Below are positions 46,291 through 55,513 of a stretch of 64,000 nucleotides of DNA, piece after piece. Both the position numbers and the translations under genes were made by a program. This DNA comes from Prauserella alba (GTDB taxonomy: Bacteria > Actinomycetota > Actinomycetes > Mycobacteriales > Pseudonocardiaceae), in NCBI RefSeq assembly GCF_024171735.1, contig NZ_JAMTCH010000003.1, positions 980,841-1,044,840 on the forward strand. The letters run 5' to 3'. Below the pieces are notes generated by a model. That model worked only from the letters and a program-made list of their open reading frames with translations. It ran no database searches and had not been told where the DNA came from. Every line of letters starts with the position of its first letter. Position 1 is the first letter of the stretch.

Positions 46291-46370
46291 TTCCGAAACC
46301 GAGCATCAGGCACGTCGGGGAGAGCCCCACGGCATCCTCACGGCCCACCAGATCCCCGCAGGAGGTCCGC

Positions 46371-47207
46371 ATGGCATCGCGCAGCGACGCCACCTCGCCC
46401 GAGAGCTACATCGTCAACTGCTCGACACTGCTGACCGAGCATTCGGTCATCGACCGCGCCGCCGCCGCTGCCCGCGCCGGGTTCACCCGCGTGGAGTTCT
46501 GGTGGCCGTTCGACGGCGAACCCCGCCCCTCGGACGCCGACGTCGACGCCTTCGTCGACTCGCTGTCGGCGGCGGGAGTCCGGTTGGAAGGCCTGAACTT
46601 CTGGGCAGGGAACATGGCAGGCGGCGACCGCGGAATGGTCTCGGTGGCGGGCCACCGCGCCGAGTTCGCCGACAACGCCGCCCTCGCCGCCGAGATCGGC
46701 CGCCGCACCGGCTGCACGGCGTTCAACGCCCTCTACGGGCTGCGGCAGGACGACCAGGAGCCGCAGGCGCAGGACGAGCTGGCCGTCGAGAACCTGGTCA
46801 CCGCCGCCCAGGCGGTGGCACCGATCGGCGGCACCGTTCTCGTCGAGCCGGTGTCCGGGGCGGAGGGCTACCCGCTGAAGACCGCCGCGGACGCGCTCGC
46901 CGTCGTCGAGAAGGTCCACCGTGCGGGCGCGACGAACGTGGCGCTGCTGGCGGACTTCTTCCACATGGCGGTCAACGGCGACGACGTCGCCGCGGTCATC
47001 GAGCAGCACGCGCCGCGGTTCGGCCACGTGCAGATCGCCGATGCCCCCGGTCGCGGCGCCCCCGGCACCGGTGAGCTGCCACTGCAGGAGTGGCTCGACC
47101 TCGCCTACGCCCGCGGTTACACCGGCTCCGTGGCACTGGAGTACAAGCAGGACTCCGGCACCGCGTTCGACTGGCTCCGCCAGCCCGCCGGCAGCTCCCG
47201 GGGCTGA
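46371..47207 (+). CDS. hyi: Hydroxypyruvate isomerase family protein
   Basis: This 278-residue TIM-barrel protein (xylose isomerase-like) interconverts hydroxypyruvate and tartronate semialdehyde. FTRVEFWWPFDG, GLNFWAGNMAGGDRG, VLVEPVSGAEGYPL, LLADFFHMAVNGDD and VALEYKQ (in parts) supply the barrel-end acidic and His residues. ATG 46371 has GGAGG seven bases upstream. It is the first gene of hyi-glxR-gcl-glxK, the glycerate route from glyoxylate; spacing to glxR is 74 bases. Confidence 0.92.
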   Translation: MASRSDATSPESYIVNCSTLLTEHSVIDRAAAAARAGFTRVEFWWPFDGEPRPSDADVDAFVDSLSAAGVRLEGLNFWAGNMAGGDRGMVSVAGHRAEFADNAALAAEIGRRTGCTAFNALYGLRQDDQEPQAQDELAVENLVTAAQAVAPIGGTVLVEPVSGAEGYPLKTAADALAVVEKVHRAGATNVALLADFFHMAVNGDDVAAVIEQHAPRFGHVQIADAPGRGAPGTGELPLQEWLDLAYARGYTGSVALEYKQDSGTAFDWLRQPAGSSRG

Positions 47208-47281
47208 GCGCCCCGCACACATCGCACACCCGCCTCGCCGAGATAGGCCGGCGAGGTGCACGTCGAGAGGACACCGAACTC

Positions 47282-48193
47282 ATGAGCAAGAACATCGCCG
47301 TCATCGGACTCGGCATCATGGGCCTGCCGATGGCCAAGAACCTGGTCGGCGCCGGCTTCAAGGTCACCGGGTACAACCGTTCGCCGGAGAAGGCGAAGGC
47401 GCTCTCGGCCGCGGGCGGTACCGCCGCCGGCTCGATCGCCGAGGCCGTCGCCGAGGCCGACGTCATCATCACCATGGTTCCGGACTCCCCGGATGTGGAG
47501 GCCGTGCTGACCGGGGAGGACGGCATCCTCGTCCACGCGAGGGCCGGAGCCACCTGGATCGACGCCTCCACCATCCGTCCCGACACCGCGATCGAGCTCG
47601 CGGGCAAGGCCAGGGACGCCGGCCTCAAGCCCCTCGACGCGCCGGTCTCCGGTGGTGAGCAGGGCGCGATCGACGGCGTGCTGTCGATCATGGTCGGCGG
47701 CGACCAGGCCGACTTCGACGCGATGGCAGACGTCTTCGACGCCGTCGGCAAGACGGTCGTGCGGGTCGGGCCCTCCGGCTCGGGGCAGACCGTCAAGGCC
47801 GCCAACCAGCTCATCGTCGCGGTGAACATCCAGGCGCTCTCCGAAGCCGTCGCGTTCCTCGAGGCCTACGGGGTGGACACGACGGCGGCGCTGCAGGTCC
47901 TCGGCGGCGGGCTGGCCGGTTCCAAGGTGCTCGAGCAGAAGGGGCAGAAGATGCTCGACCGCTCCTTCGAACCGGGTTTCCGGCTCCAGCTGCACCACAA
48001 GGACATGGGCATCGTCACCTCGGCCGCTCGCGAGGCCGGCGTCGCGACGCCCCTGGCCGCGTCCGTGGCCCAGCTGGTCGCCGCGACGGTGCAGCAGGGC
48101 GGCGGCCACCTCGACCATTCCGGGCTGTTCACCCTCGTCGAGCAGCTCTCCGGAGGCGCGGGCGACACCGGCGGTACGCGGAACGCCGCCTGA
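47282..48193 (+). CDS. glxR: 2-hydroxy-3-oxopropionate (tartronate semialdehyde) reductase
   Basis: This 303-residue beta-hydroxyacid dehydrogenase reduces tartronate semialdehyde to D-glycerate with NAD(P)H. GLGIMGLPMAKNL is the dinucleotide-binding motif, DAPVSGGEQGAIDG the substrate loop, and GQTVKAANQ contains the catalytic Lys. Family length is normal. ATG 47282. It lies between hyi and gcl and acts on the Gcl product. Confidence 0.95.
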   Translation: MSKNIAVIGLGIMGLPMAKNLVGAGFKVTGYNRSPEKAKALSAAGGTAAGSIAEAVAEADVIITMVPDSPDVEAVLTGEDGILVHARAGATWIDASTIRPDTAIELAGKARDAGLKPLDAPVSGGEQGAIDGVLSIMVGGDQADFDAMADVFDAVGKTVVRVGPSGSGQTVKAANQLIVAVNIQALSEAVAFLEAYGVDTTAALQVLGGGLAGSKVLEQKGQKMLDRSFEPGFRLQLHHKDMGIVTSAAREAGVATPLAASVAQLVAATVQQGGGHLDHSGLFTLVEQLSGGAGDTGGTRNAA

Positions 48194-48273
48194 CCGGCGG
48201 CGGATCCGTGGCCCTCCCACCCGCAGCCACGATCCACATCCCAGCAGACGTCCCATAGAGAAGGAGGCGCGCC

Positions 48274-50061
48274 ATGACACGCATGCGCGCAGTTGATGCG
48301 ATAGCGCTCATCCTCGAGAAGGAGGGCGCCGTGGAGACCTTCGGGCTGCCCGGCGCGGCGATCAACCCGCTGTACTCGGCGATGAAGGCCCGCGGGGGGA
48401 TCCGGCACACGCTGGCGCGCCATGTGGAGGGCGCCTCCCACATGGCCGACGGCTACACCCGTGCGGCCCCCGGCAACATCGGGGTGTGCATCGGGACGTC
48501 GGGCCCGGCGGGCACCGACATGATCACCGGTCTCTACGCCGCCCAGGCCGACTCACAGCCGATCCTGTGCATCACCGGTCAGGCGCCGGTGGCCGTGCTG
48601 GACAAGGAGGACTTCCAGGCGGTGGACATCGCCTCCATCGCCGCGCCGCTGTGCAAGATGGCCAAGACGGTGCTGGAGGCCGCCCAGGTTCCCGGCACCT
48701 TCCAGAAGGCCTTCCAGCTGATGCGGTCCTCGCGGCCGGGGCCGGTGCTCATCGATCTGCCGCTGGACGTCCAGCAGACCGAGATCGAGTTCGACATCGA
48801 CACCTACGAGCCGCTGCCGGTGATCACGCCGAGAGCCACCGAGGCCCAGGCCGAGAAGGTCTTGGACATGCTCGCCGCGGCCGAGCGCCCGTTGATCATC
48901 GCCGGTGGCGGTGTGCTGAACGCCGACGCCGCCGATGAGCTGGTCGAGCTCGCCGAGCTGCTGGACATCCCGGTCTCACCCACGCTGATGGGCTGGGGAG
49001 TGATCCCGGACGACCACCCGTTGATGGCCGGCATGGTCGGTATCCAGACCCACACCCGCTACGGAAACGCCACGTTCCTGGAATCCGACGTGGTGCTGGG
49101 CCTGGGCAACCGCTGGGCCAACCGGCACACCGGCGACCTGGAGACCTACCGGTCGGATCGGCGCTTCATCCACGTCGACATCGAGCCCACGCAGATCGGC
49201 AGGGTGTTCGCGCCCGACTACTCGGTGGTCTCCGACGCGGGCGCCGCGCTGGAGGCGCTGCTCGCGGCCGCGCGCAGGCGGGCCGAGAGCGGGCGCGGAC
49301 TCGGCTTCGGCGACTGGGCCCGTCGTTGCGCCGCACGCAAGGGCACGCTGCAGCGCAAGACGCACTTCGAGGACGTGCCGATCAAGCCGCAGCGCGTCTA
49401 CCAGGAGATGAACGCGGCCTTCGGGCGGGAGGTCACCTACGTGACCACGATCGGCCTCAGTCAGATCGCCGGTGCCCAGATGCTGCACGCCTATCGGCCG
49501 CGGTCCTGGATCAACGCCGGCCAGGCCGGCCCGCTGGGATGGACCGGGCCCGCGGCGCTCGGTGTGGCCCGTGGGCTGCCGGACACGACCGTCGTCGCGC
49601 TCTCGGGCGACTACGACTTCCAGTTCATGGTCGAGGAACTCGCCGTCGGCGCACAGCACCGGATCCCGTATGTGCACGTCGTCGTCAACAACTCGTATCT
49701 GGGGCTGATCCGACAGGCCCAGCGCGGGTTCGACATGGACTTCGAGGTGTCGCTCGCCTTCGACAACATCAACGCGACCGGCAGCAGCGCCGGCTATGGC
49801 GTGGACCATGTCGCCGTCGCTGAGGGCCTGGGCTGCAAGGCCGTTCGCGTCGAGGACCCGGAGAAGATCCGCGGTGCCCTCGAGAAGGCCGTGCGCCAGG
49901 CCGAGGAGTACCGGATTCCGGTGGTCGTGGAGGTGATCCTTGAGCGTGTCACCAACATTTCGATGGGGACCTCGCTGAGCGCCATCAACGAGTTCGAGCC
50001 GATGGCCGAGCGTCCTGAGGACGCGCCCACGGCGCTCACCGCGCTCGCCGTCTCGGAGTGA
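48274..50061 (+). CDS. gcl: Glyoxylate carboligase (tartronate-semialdehyde synthase)
   Basis: This 595-residue thiamine diphosphate enzyme joins two glyoxylates to tartronate semialdehyde with release of CO2. [16 protein letters not shown] shows Val51 in place of the catalytic Glu of acetolactate synthase, which is the hallmark of Gcl. The ThDP/metal motif [11 protein letters not shown] starts near 445. FAD-binding segments of the central domain are present ([21 protein letters not shown]). ATG 48274 follows AGAAGGAGG. Third gene of the operon; glxK overlaps its end or starts just after it. Confidence 0.96.
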   Translation: MTRMRAVDAIALILEKEGAVETFGLPGAAINPLYSAMKARGGIRHTLARHVEGASHMADGYTRAAPGNIGVCIGTSGPAGTDMITGLYAAQADSQPILCITGQAPVAVLDKEDFQAVDIASIAAPLCKMAKTVLEAAQVPGTFQKAFQLMRSSRPGPVLIDLPLDVQQTEIEFDIDTYEPLPVITPRATEAQAEKVLDMLAAAERPLIIAGGGVLNADAADELVELAELLDIPVSPTLMGWGVIPDDHPLMAGMVGIQTHTRYGNATFLESDVVLGLGNRWANRHTGDLETYRSDRRFIHVDIEPTQIGRVFAPDYSVVSDAGAALEALLAAARRRAESGRGLGFGDWARRCAARKGTLQRKTHFEDVPIKPQRVYQEMNAAFGREVTYVTTIGLSQIAGAQMLHAYRPRSWINAGQAGPLGWTGPAALGVARGLPDTTVVALSGDYDFQFMVEELAVGAQHRIPYVHVVVNNSYLGLIRQAQRGFDMDFEVSLAFDNINATGSSAGYGVDHVAVAEGLGCKAVRVEDPEKIRGALEKAVRQAEEYRIPVVVEVILERVTNISMGTSLSAINEFEPMAERPEDAPTALTALAVSE

Positions 50062-50066
50062 CGGCG

Positions 50067-51326
50067 ATGGCGGGGACGGAGTCGGCGGGCGGATCACCGG
50101 GCGGGTCGGCGGGTGGTGCACCGGGCACCGTGGTCATCGCTCCCGACACGTTCAAGGGTTCCGTCCCCGCAGGGGACGTGGCCGAGGCGCTGGCCTCCGG
50201 GATCCGCAGGGCCGCACCGTCGGCCCGGGTGGTGCCGGTCCCGATGGCGGACGGGGGAGAGGGGACGCTCGCGGCCGTGACCGCGGACGCCGAGGCGGAC
50301 TGGGACATCGAACTCGACCGGGTCACCGGCCCGGACGGGCGACCGGTCCCGGCACGGTGGGGTACCCGTGCCGGGACCGGGGGCAGGCTCGCGGTCGTGG
50401 AACTGGCCGAGGCCTCCGGGCTGGGCGGCATGGGCCCCGACGCGGACCCCGCTCGGGCCACCAGCCGGGGCACCGGGGAACTGATTCGGGCCGCACTGGA
50501 CCGCGGAGCGCGCAGCCTCGTGCTGGCGCTCGGCGGGAGTGCCTGCAGCGACGGTGGCGCGGGGTTGCTGTCCGCACTCGGGGCCCGCCTGCTGGACGGT
50601 GGCGGGCAGCCCATCGGCGACGGTGCGGCGGGGCTGGCCGAGCTGGCCGCGGCGGATCTGCGAACGCTGGACCCGCGGTTGCGGCAGACGCGGATCGTCA
50701 TCGCCGCCGACGTGGACTCGCCGCTGGTCGGCCCCGGCGGGGCGGCGGAGGTCTTCGGCCCGCAGAAGGGACTCGACGCGCGGCAGGTGCGCCGGATCGC
50801 GCAGGCACTCCGCAGGGCCGTGCCGATTCTGGCCGAGGCGGCGCGGCGCTCCGGCGGCGCGGCCTGGTCCGCGCGGGTCGCCCGGGCCGCGGACGAACCC
50901 GGCGCGGGCGCGGCCGGTGGCGTCGGCTTCGCGGCGCTGGGACTGCTCGGGGCGGTCCGCCGGCCGGGTGCGGACCTCGTCTCGGAGCTCGTGGGTCTCG
51001 ACGAGAAGGTCGCGACCGCGGACCTGGTGATCACCGGCGAGGGCAGTCTGGACACCCAGTCGCTGGCGGGCAAGGTGCCGGTCGGTGTCGCCGGACGTGC
51101 CGCGCGGCACGGTGTCCCGGTGGTCGCGGTGTGCGGGCGCAACGGCCTGGACCGGCGCCAGTGGACGACCGCGGGGATCGACCGTGTCTGGGCGCTGAGC
51201 GATCTGGCCGCCGACGAGACGGACTCGATGGCCAGAGCCCGTGAACTGCTGGCGACCGTCGGGCACCGCATCGTGGTCGAGCGTGTACGCGTCCCGGCCG
51301 CTCCCGCCGCGTCCGGAACGGAGTGA
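50067..51326 (+). CDS. glxK: Glycerate kinase (GlxK/GckA family 2 type)
   Basis: This 419-residue kinase phosphorylates glycerate from GlxR. VIAPDTFKGSVPAGDVAEAL, PMADGGEGTL, LALGGSACSDGGAGLLSALG and the VITGEGSLDTQS motif are characteristic of the type I kinase family, which is unrelated to eukaryotic glycerate kinases. ATG 50067 has GGAG eight bases upstream; a GTG at 50058 overlapping the gcl stop would add three residues. It is the last gene of the operon, followed by a terminator. The product, 2- or 3-phosphoglycerate, feeds glycolysis. Confidence 0.93.
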   Translation: MAGTESAGGSPGGSAGGAPGTVVIAPDTFKGSVPAGDVAEALASGIRRAAPSARVVPVPMADGGEGTLAAVTADAEADWDIELDRVTGPDGRPVPARWGTRAGTGGRLAVVELAEASGLGGMGPDADPARATSRGTGELIRAALDRGARSLVLALGGSACSDGGAGLLSALGARLLDGGGQPIGDGAAGLAELAAADLRTLDPRLRQTRIVIAADVDSPLVGPGGAAEVFGPQKGLDARQVRRIAQALRRAVPILAEAARRSGGAAWSARVARAADEPGAGAAGGVGFAALGLLGAVRRPGADLVSELVGLDEKVATADLVITGEGSLDTQSLAGKVPVGVAGRAARHGVPVVAVCGRNGLDRRQWTTAGIDRVWALSDLAADETDSMARARELLATVGHRIVVERVRVPAAPAASGTE

Positions 51327-51386
51327 CGGGCACGGGTTCAGGAACCGGCCTGCGTGGAGCCCGGACCAGGGCCGCAGGGCTGATCC

Positions 51387-51432
51387 TTCGACGAGCACGC
51401 GGGTATCGGACGGAACCCGCGTGCTCGTCGAA
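51387..51432. terminator. Bidirectional terminator between glxK and bcp
   Basis: An 18-bp perfect stem (51387-51404 and 51415-51432) with a 10-base loop lies between convergent genes, 61 bases after glxK and 28 bases before the bcp stop. Confidence 0.8.
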
Positions 51433-51460
51433 CTGTGCGGGCCGGAGGTGGCAGTCGCGC

Positions 51461-51925
51461 TCAGAGTCCCAGCGTGCGCCGCAGTTCGGCCACGTGACCC
51501 TGTGCGTCGACCTCGTAGGCGATGTGAGTGAGGGTGCCGTCGGGGCCGATGACGAAGGTGGAACGCAGGGTGCCTTCCACGGTGCGGTCGCCGAGCTTCT
51601 TGGTGCCGTACGTGCCGTAGGCGCGTGCCACGGACTGATCGGCGTCGGAGAGCAACGGGAACGTGAGCGCCTGGTCGTCGATGAACGTCCGCAGCGCCTC
51701 GGGTTCGTCGGGCGAGATCCCGACGACGGCGTAGCCCGCGGCCTCCAGGGACGCCAGATTGTCGCGGAAGTCGCAGGCCTCGGTGGTGCAGCCCGGGGTG
51801 GATGCCTTCGGGTAGAAGTACACGATCAGCTGTCTGCCGGCGTAGTCGGCCGAGCTGACCTGCTGCTGGTGGGCATCGGTCAGGGTGAACGCGGGGGCCG
51901 GCTGGCCGGCCTGCAGTCGAGTCAT
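51461..51925 (-). CDS. bcp: Thioredoxin-dependent thiol peroxidase (BCP/PrxQ peroxiredoxin)
   Basis: This 154-residue peroxiredoxin reduces hydroperoxides. Cys46 in STPGCTTEACDF is the peroxidatic cysteine and Cys51, five residues later, the resolving one, the arrangement of atypical 2-Cys PrxQ proteins. YFYPK and the late RSTFVIGPDG segment are standard. ATG 51925 follows GAGGAG. Terminal conservation is complete. It is likely a cytosolic peroxide defence gene with its own promoter in the A/T-rich 51960-52010 area. Confidence 0.95.
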   Translation of the reverse strand: MTRLQAGQPAPAFTLTDAHQQQVSSADYAGRQLIVYFYPKASTPGCTTEACDFRDNLASLEAAGYAVVGISPDEPEALRTFIDDQALTFPLLSDADQSVARAYGTYGTKKLGDRTVEGTLRSTFVIGPDGTLTHIAYEVDAQGHVAELRRTLGL

Positions 51926-51998
51926 GAGGCACTCCTCGTCCGACGGAATCAACACCCCGATCCTATCGCAATGCAGAAGAATATATCCACGATGCGAA

Positions 51999-52008
51999 TT
52001 TTTTTTTT
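51999..52008. repeat. Run of ten T in an A/T-rich patch
   Basis: Ten consecutive T occur within an otherwise rare A/T-rich stretch (51970-52010, including ATATAT) upstream of bcp on the minus strand. It may be part of a promoter, or a slippage-prone site. Confidence 0.7.
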
Positions 52009-52101
52009 GGGGTGGTTCGCCGGCACAGCTCGCGTCGGACCGGGGAGGGGTCGGATCGGGGCAGCGCCGGACAGGGGAAGGGGGAGTGTGCGGATCTCTC
52101 G

Positions 52102-52728
52102 CTACTCGGACTGGGTGCGGGCGCGCGGAATCACGTCGGCGACGAGGGTGCGCAGCACGTGCGACAGCACCGTGTGCACCTGACGGCGGTTCAGAGTCTC
52201 GCGGTCGAGCCATTCGCGGCTGGCCGCCTTGACCATGCCCGCGTAGGTACGCACGATCGCGATCAACTGTTCCCAGCGCTCGTCCCCACGATCGAACCCC
52301 ATCGCCTCCAGCACCAGCCCCGCCGCCTCGCGATCGGCCTCGTCGAGGATGTGCTCGACCTCCTCGTCGCGGCCGATGCCCTCCGGCGTGATCGCGGCCA
52401 GCCACGTCTTCTGCTGTTTGCTGACCATGTCGAGGAACCAGTCGACGGCCGCATCGGTGCGTTCGGTGAGGGAACCGTCCGGGAGGGTCGTCACGGCCGA
52501 CGGTGGCAGCGTCAGCGTCCGCCGGACGACGGCGAGGTACAGCTCGCGCTTCGTGCCGAAGTAGTGGTTGATCAGCCCGCGGGCGACACCGGCGCGTGCG
52601 GCGATGTCTGCGGTGGACACGGCGGCGTAGGGCCGTTCGCCGAACAGCTCGGCGGCGCAGACGAAGATCTGTTCCCTGCGTTCGTCGGGCTCGAGCCTGC
52701 GCCACTTCGGCGCGGATCCGGCGGTCAT
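52102..52728 (-). CDS. TetR family transcriptional regulator
   Basis: This 208-residue repressor-type protein has an N-terminal helix-turn-helix (about 12-60): ERREQIFVCAAELFGERPYAAVS, then IAARAGVARGLINHYFGTKRELY (in parts). The C-terminal domain is helical, with no recognisable ligand pocket. It lies 28 bases downstream of the GMC oxidoreductase on the same strand and may regulate that gene. ATG 52728 fits the family N-terminus. Confidence 0.92.
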   Translation of the reverse strand: MTAGSAPKWRRLEPDERREQIFVCAAELFGERPYAAVSTADIAARAGVARGLINHYFGTKRELYLAVVRRTLTLPPSAVTTLPDGSLTERTDAAVDWFLDMVSKQQKTWLAAITPEGIGRDEEVEHILDEADREAAGLVLEAMGFDRGDERWEQLIAIVRTYAGMVKAASREWLDRETLNRRQVHTVLSHVLRTLVADVIPRARTQSE

Positions 52729-52756
52729 GTGGTGGAGTTTCGCATGCGTGCGTGGT

Positions 52757-54439
52757 TCACGCCGGTGACAGGGGCAGTCGCAGTGCACCCGGCGCCGCCT
52801 CGGGCACGACCGGCTTCGCCGGAGGGACCGCGCGGACCCGGCGGTATGCCGAGCCGAGCGCGGGCCGTGGGTCGGGCTCGCCCCTGTTGGGCCACAATGC
52901 CATCGCCCGCTCGGCCTGTGCCGTGATGGTCAGTGACGGGTTCACGCCGAGGTTGGCCGAGATCGCCGACCCGTCGACGACATGCAGCCCCTCGTACCCG
53001 TAGAGACGCTGGTACGGGTCGACGACACCGGTCTCCGGGGAGTCGCCGATGGCGCAGCCGCCGATGAAATGCCCGGTCAACGGAACGTTGGCCAGATCGT
53101 TCCAGCCGCCGCCCGGCAGTCCGCCGATCTTGTCCGCCACGCGCCGGGCGACGTCGTGGCCGGCGGGGATCCAGGTCGGATTGGGTTCGCCGACGCCCTG
53201 TTTCGTCGCGAGCCTGCCCCGCTTGGTGTAGGTGGTGACGGAGTTGTCGAGGGTCTGCATCACCAGCAGCGCGATCGTCTGCTCCGACCAGCGTTTCGGG
53301 TTGTGCAGCCTCGGCAGGTCCCGTCGCCGGCGCCACATCTCCTGCAGGCCCAGCAGCCAGCGCCGCCTGCCGGGTTTCGGGTCGACGAGTACCGCTCCGA
53401 GCAGGGCGAGCAGGTTGCTGCCCTTGCCGTAGCGCACGGGTTCGACGTGCGTGACCTCGTCGGGGTGGATCGACGAGGTGATGGCCACGCCGCGGTGGTA
53501 CTCCGTGCCTGTCCGGACGGACCGCGCGGCGAGGATCGCCTCCGAGTTGGTGCGCGCCAGCACCCCGAGACGATCCGACAGCCGCGGTAGGGTGCCGCGG
53601 TCGCGCATCCGGTGCAGGAGGCGTTGCGTGCCGAGTGCGGCCGCCGAGAATACGACCTGCTCGGCGTGCATCGTCCGCTTCCGCCACGGCTTGCCGGTGG
53701 CGGCCGTCTCGACCGCGTAGCCGCCGCCGGCCAGGGGCCGTACGCCGGTGACGGTGGTGAGCGGGTGAACGTGGGCGCCCGCCTCCTCGGCGAGGTACAG
53801 GTAGTTCTTGACGGTCGTGTTCTTGGCGTTGTGACGGCAGCCGGTCATGCACTCGCCGCAGTGGGTGCAGGTGCGGCGCTGCGGGCCGGCCCCGCCGAAG
53901 TACGGGTCGGGCACGGTGGCGCCACGTTTCGTGTCGCCGTCGCCGAAGAACACGCCGACCGGTGCGGGACCGTAGGTGTCGCCGATGCCCATGTCGCCGG
54001 CGACCGAGCGCATCACCTCGTCGGCGGGCGTGGTGCACGGGTACGTGGCGACCCCGAGCATGCGCTTCGCCTGGTCGTAGTACGGCTCGAGTTCGGATTT
54101 CCAGTCGGTGATGTGGGACCACTGCGGATCGGCGTAGAAGGCGTCGGGCGGCTGGTAGAGCGTGTTGGCGTAGACCAGTGACCCACCACCGACGCCCGCA
54201 CCGGAGAGGACCAGCGCCTCGGTGAGCGGGGTCATGCGCAGAATGCCCGTGCAGCCGAGCGCGGGCGCGAACACGTAGTCGCGCAGCCGCCACGACGTCC
54301 GGGGCAGTTCGTGATCGGCGAACCGGCGGCCCTGCTCGAGCACACCGACCGAGTAGCCCTTCTCGGTCAGCCTGAGCGCACTCACGCTGCCACCGAAGCC
54401 GGAGCCGATGACCAGGACGTCGTAGTCGAACTGCGTCAT
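52757..54439 (-). CDS. GMC family oxidoreductase (cholesterol oxidase-like)
   Basis: This 560-residue flavoprotein belongs to the glucose-methanol-choline family, close to ChoD-type mycobacterial enzymes. The FAD motif is VIGSGFGGSVSALRL at the N-terminus; LSGAGVGGGSLVYAN follows; the C-terminal part has PLTGHFIGGCAIG and DGSAISANLGVNPSLTITA, the catalytic-His region. CTHCGECMTGC is a cysteine cluster resembling ferredoxin-like sites, seen in this subgroup. No secretion signal. ATG 54439 is preferred; a GTG two codons earlier is possible. The sterol substrate is family inference. It is divergent from the iron-regulated gene. Confidence 0.88.
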   Translation of the reverse strand: MTQFDYDVLVIGSGFGGSVSALRLTEKGYSVGVLEQGRRFADHELPRTSWRLRDYVFAPALGCTGILRMTPLTEALVLSGAGVGGGSLVYANTLYQPPDAFYADPQWSHITDWKSELEPYYDQAKRMLGVATYPCTTPADEVMRSVAGDMGIGDTYGPAPVGVFFGDGDTKRGATVPDPYFGGAGPQRRTCTHCGECMTGCRHNAKNTTVKNYLYLAEEAGAHVHPLTTVTGVRPLAGGGYAVETAATGKPWRKRTMHAEQVVFSAAALGTQRLLHRMRDRGTLPRLSDRLGVLARTNSEAILAARSVRTGTEYHRGVAITSSIHPDEVTHVEPVRYGKGSNLLALLGAVLVDPKPGRRRWLLGLQEMWRRRRDLPRLHNPKRWSEQTIALLVMQTLDNSVTTYTKRGRLATKQGVGEPNPTWIPAGHDVARRVADKIGGLPGGGWNDLANVPLTGHFIGGCAIGDSPETGVVDPYQRLYGYEGLHVVDGSAISANLGVNPSLTITAQAERAMALWPNRGEPDPRPALGSAYRRVRAVPPAKPVVPEAAPGALRLPLSPA

Positions 54440-54572
54440 GGGCACATACGTTCGCCGCTTGTTGGCGAAGTGTCAAGAGGCGCCCGCTGCCGGGGTGCCC
54501 GCGGGCCGCGCGCGGCCGCGTCGGTCGGCGTCGACACGGCCGGTGACGGGCCGTGAGTGCATCCGGGTGAAT

Positions 54573-54588
54573 GTAAGGGTAGCCTTAC
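54573..54588 (+). promoter_or_regulatory. IdeR/DtxR-type iron box
   Basis: GTAAGG-GTAG-CCTTAC is a perfect 6-bp inverted repeat, matching the core of actinobacterial iron boxes (TTAGGTTAGGCTAACC-like). It lies 35 bases upstream of the siderophore-interacting protein ATG, where IdeR with Fe2+ would repress. Confidence 0.75.
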
Positions 54589-54622
54589 TCGCGAGGGAAC
54601 GACGTAGGTGAGGAGTGCACGG

Positions 54623-55432
54623 ATGGCCGACAAGCGAGGTCGCAGCAGGCCGGTGATGCGGGCCACGGTGCGGCGCACCGAACGCCTCACCCCGCACCTG
54701 ATCCGGGTCGTCTGCGGTGGCGACGGTTTCGCTGCGTTCACCCCGAACACGTGCACCGACAGTTACGTCAAGGTGCTGTTCGCGCCGGACGGGGTGTCCT
54801 ACCCGGACCCGCTCGACCTGGCCGACCTGCCGGACGAGCAGAGGCCCCGGATGCGGACCTACACCGTGCGCGGCTTCGACCCGGAGGCCCATGAACTCGT
54901 CCTCGACTTCGTCCACCACGGCGACCGCGGACTGGCGGGTCCGTGGGCGGCGCGGCTCGACGTGGGCGACGAGGTGCTGCTGGTCGGACCCGGTGGTGGT
55001 TACGCGCCGTCGGCCGAGGCCGACTGGCACCTTCTCGTCGGCGACGAGAGTGCCCTGCCCGCCATCGCGAACGCACTGGAGGCGATGCCGGACGGTGCCG
55101 ACGCCCGGGTCTTCGTACTGGTCGAGGACGAGCACGACGAGTTGCCGCTCGTCACGAAGGCCGACGCCCAGGTCCGCTGGCTGCACCGCTCCCGCGGCGA
55201 CGACCTCGTCGCCGCGGTGCGCGACCTCGCGTTCCCCACGGGCGACGTGCACGCCTTCGTCCACGGCGAAGCGGGCTTCGTGCGGGACCTGCGCCGGTAC
55301 CTGCTGCGCGAGCACGGCATCGAGCGCGACCGGGCGTCGATCTCCGGGTACTGGCGCCGCGGAGCCGACGACGAAACCTGGCGCGAGGAGAAGGCCGCCG
55401 AACGGGCGGCCGAGGAGCGCGGGAACGGCTGA
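54623..55432 (+). CDS. Siderophore-interacting protein (ferric siderophore reductase, ViuB-like)
   Basis: This 269-residue protein has an N-terminal FAD-binding beta-barrel with the RMRTYTVRGFD motif (RxYT) and a C-terminal NAD(P)H domain (LLVGDESALPAIANAL). Such cytosolic enzymes reduce ferric siderophores to release iron. The C-terminal Arg/Glu-rich tail is variable. ATG 54623 has GAGGAG upstream, with the iron box before it. It converges with the LLM oxidoreductase, separated by a terminator. Confidence 0.94.
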   Translation: MADKRGRSRPVMRATVRRTERLTPHLIRVVCGGDGFAAFTPNTCTDSYVKVLFAPDGVSYPDPLDLADLPDEQRPRMRTYTVRGFDPEAHELVLDFVHHGDRGLAGPWAARLDVGDEVLLVGPGGGYAPSAEADWHLLVGDESALPAIANALEAMPDGADARVFVLVEDEHDELPLVTKADAQVRWLHRSRGDDLVAAVRDLAFPTGDVHAFVHGEAGFVRDLRRYLLREHGIERDRASISGYWRRGADDETWREEKAAERAAEERGNG

Positions 55433-55466
55433 CCCGCCGGAGGCGGTCGGGTGGGCCCTGGTGACG

Positions 55467-55509
55467 CGGGCGGTGTTCCGGCGGTGCTCCGCCGCCGGAA
55501 CACCGCCCG
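55467..55509. terminator. Bidirectional terminator after the siderophore-interacting protein gene
   Basis: An 18-bp perfect stem (55467-55484 and 55492-55509) with a 7-base loop, between convergent genes. It ends five bases before the LLM gene stop codon. Confidence 0.82.
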
Positions 55510-55513
55510 GCCG

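Larger units (their letters stand above)
45730..46370. other. Divergent 641-base regulatory region between NCS2 and hyi
   Basis: No gene is supported here. It contains the operator pair near the NCS2 gene, a sigma70-like promoter, an inverted repeat and tandem repeats upstream of hyi, listed separately. Long open frames crossing it have no family similarity. Confidence 0.55.
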
